NCBI GenBank assembly: GCA_024231375.1
Contig: JAAEQP010000233.1
Span: 1-7,438, forward strand
Reading direction: 5' to 3'
Origin: a bacterium
Lineage (GTDB): Bacteria > Hydrogenedentota > Hydrogenedentia > Hydrogenedentiales > SLHB01
Length of the DNA stretch: 7,438 nt
Translations under genes and position numbers: made by a program
In this document: positions 6,894 to 7,438 of the stretch, one piece after another
How the letters are laid out: each line of letters opens with the position of its first letter
Numbering within the stretch: position 1 is the first letter of the stretch
The notes under the pieces: model-generated
Told to the model about the DNA's origin: nothing
Databases searched by the model: none
The model's input: the letters and a program-made list of their open reading frames with translations, nothing else

Positions 6894-7370
6894 TTATCCG
6901 GCGGCTCGATTGGTCCACACGGCCCAGTGAATCGGTTCGTCGGTCTTCTCAAAGTACTCGTTGACCATGGCCCCCATGTAATGGTCGTCGATGGGCACCT
7001 CCAACGCCATGCGATGGACGTCGCCCACACGGAACCGCTTCACGTTTCCGCCAAGTTGCCCTACCCCTGAATCGCCTTCGGCATCCTTCGCCGCCTGCGC
7101 GCGTGTCTTGATGGGGTCGTAGTGACCGACGAAGATCGTCGTCTCGGCGGAGATGTCGCCGCGATGTACGGTCAGAATCTTGTACTTCATGATATGGGCG
7201 TAGTGATACATGGGACGGTCGATCAACTCACCCGGAATCTCAATCAGTTCCGCGGTCACTTCCACGCTACCCAGCGACGTCACCTGTGGATCTTCCCCAG
7301 TGTCGGGCGTGCCGCCGCACGACGTCATCACCACAACCATGAACAGAAGGGCCAACTGCATCAGTCTCAT
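6894..7370 (-). CDS. Predicted lipoprotein of unknown function in the AlgI/AlgJ operon
   Basis: A 158-residue protein I do not recognise. It begins with a short lipoprotein signal: positive residue R2, hydrophobic run 5-15 and a lipobox ending MTSC, with C18 as the probable lipidated cysteine. The spacer (GGTPDTGEDPQ) is flexible and suits an anchored lipoprotein. The mature part is a compact, probably beta-rich domain; strands around VEVTAELIEIP, HYAHIMKYKILTVHRG and TTIFVGHYDP suggest a small sandwich or barrel. The start at 7370 has GGGAG 10 bases upstream; an alternative Met lies at residue 4. It is the first gene of the - strand block and ends 6 bases before the AlgI-like gene, so a role in polysaccharide acetylation or export is plausible from position only. 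There are no catalytic motifs that I can name. It carries no paired cysteines beyond C18. Confidence 0.8.
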   Translation of the reverse strand: MRLMQLALLFMVVVMTSCGGTPDTGEDPQVTSLGSVEVTAELIEIPGELIDRPMYHYAHIMKYKILTVHRGDISAETTIFVGHYDPIKTRAQAAKDAEGDSGVGQLGGNVKRFRVGDVHRMALEVPIDDHYMGAMVNEYFEKTDEPIHWAVWTNRAAG

Positions 7371-7380
7371 TCCAAGTACG

Positions 7381-7385
7381 CTCCC
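7381..7385 (-). promoter_or_regulatory. Ribosome binding site for the lipoprotein gene
   Basis: Read on the - strand this is GGGAG, 10 bases before ATG 7370. It supports that start over the internal Met at residue 4 (7361). Confidence 0.5.
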
Positions 7386-7392
7386 GTCTTGC

Positions 7393-7422
7393 TAGAAGTC
7401 CGGCCTGAAAGGCCGGCTTCTA
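7393..7422. repeat. Strong hairpin upstream of the lipoprotein-AlgI-AlgJ operon
   Basis: TAGAAG (7393-7398) and CCGGCC (7400-7405) pair with GGCCGG (7411-7416) and CTTCTA (7417-7422). This gives a 12-base-pair stem with one bulged T at 7399 and a 5-base loop TGAAA. It lies 22 bases upstream of the lipoprotein start. It could be a terminator for a - strand gene beyond the right edge, a leader hairpin of the operon, or a copy of a dispersed palindromic (REP-like) element. There is no clear T-run after the stem on the - strand, which makes the repeat or leader explanations more attractive. The pairing itself is certain. Confidence 0.55.
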
Positions 7423-7438
7423 TAAGGCGCGGCCCCAA

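Noticed and set aside
6327..7070. A 247-codon + strand frame.
   Set aside because: It spans the reverse of two real genes and their junction; the charged, repetitive composition is typical of a shadow.
7419..7424. TTATAG/TATAGA on the - strand as a -10 box for the lipoprotein operon.
   Set aside because: No -35 element at suitable spacing is visible, and the site overlaps the base of the hairpin, so it may simply be part of that structure.
1..7438. A defence, toxin-antitoxin, phage or CRISPR system.
   Set aside because: All convincing genes belong to metabolic, zinc-ribbon or polysaccharide-modification families. No regularly spaced repeats, recombinase, nuclease or toxin pair was seen.

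Overview
The window is a GC-rich (roughly 60%), gene-dense bacterial segment with seven convincing protein-coding genes. Four lie on the + strand in the left half and three on the - strand in the right half. The two blocks converge with one base between their stop codons (4303 and 4305). I see no rRNA, tRNA, CRISPR array, insertion sequence or phage gene. The mix of a xylose-isomerase-like sugar epimerase, a neutral-ceramidase-like hydrolase, a formylglycine sulfatase and AlgI/AlgJ-type acetylation genes is typical of environmental heterotrophs such as Planctomycetota, Verrucomicrobiota/Lentisphaerota or Hydrogenedentota. That placement is inferred from gene content and base composition; there is no marker gene to fix it.

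Left block. Positions 1-150 are non-coding. They hold an imperfect inverted repeat at the left edge and an extended -10 promoter-like site in front of a small protein (151-615) built as zinc ribbon, helical/HTH-like middle, zinc ribbon. It resembles the YvyF/TIGR03826 class of flagellar-region proteins. A GC-rich hairpin follows at 673-694. Then come three closely spaced genes: a TIM-barrel sugar phosphate isomerase/epimerase (745-1635), a neutral/alkaline ceramidase-superfamily protein (1670-2944) and a sulfatase (2957-4303). Gaps of 34 and 12 bases suggest one transcript. None of the three has a signal peptide, so they look like an intracellular catabolic module for a sulfated or N-acylated sugar or lipid. 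The substrate is inferred, not shown.

Right block, read leftward. A small predicted lipoprotein (7370-6894) is followed after 6 bases by an AlgI-type MBOAT acyltransferase (6887-5475). After 30 more bases comes an AlgJ/AlgX-type SGNH O-acetyltransferase (5444-4305). Together they look like a compact O-acetylation unit for a cell-surface or exported polysaccharide. AlgI would carry acetyl groups across the inner membrane, AlgJ would place them on the polymer, and the lipoprotein is an unassigned partner. A strong hairpin at 7393-7422 lies just upstream of this operon.

The points most worth a second look are four. The ceramidase-like protein keeps the metal ligands but has Asn where true neutral ceramidases have the conserved Ser of the GDVSPN motif. 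The catabolic trio appears cytoplasmic. A lipoprotein of unknown function is built into the AlgI/AlgJ operon. Two hairpin elements at the window edges could be dispersed repeats. I find no clear case for a wholly new defence or mobile system here.
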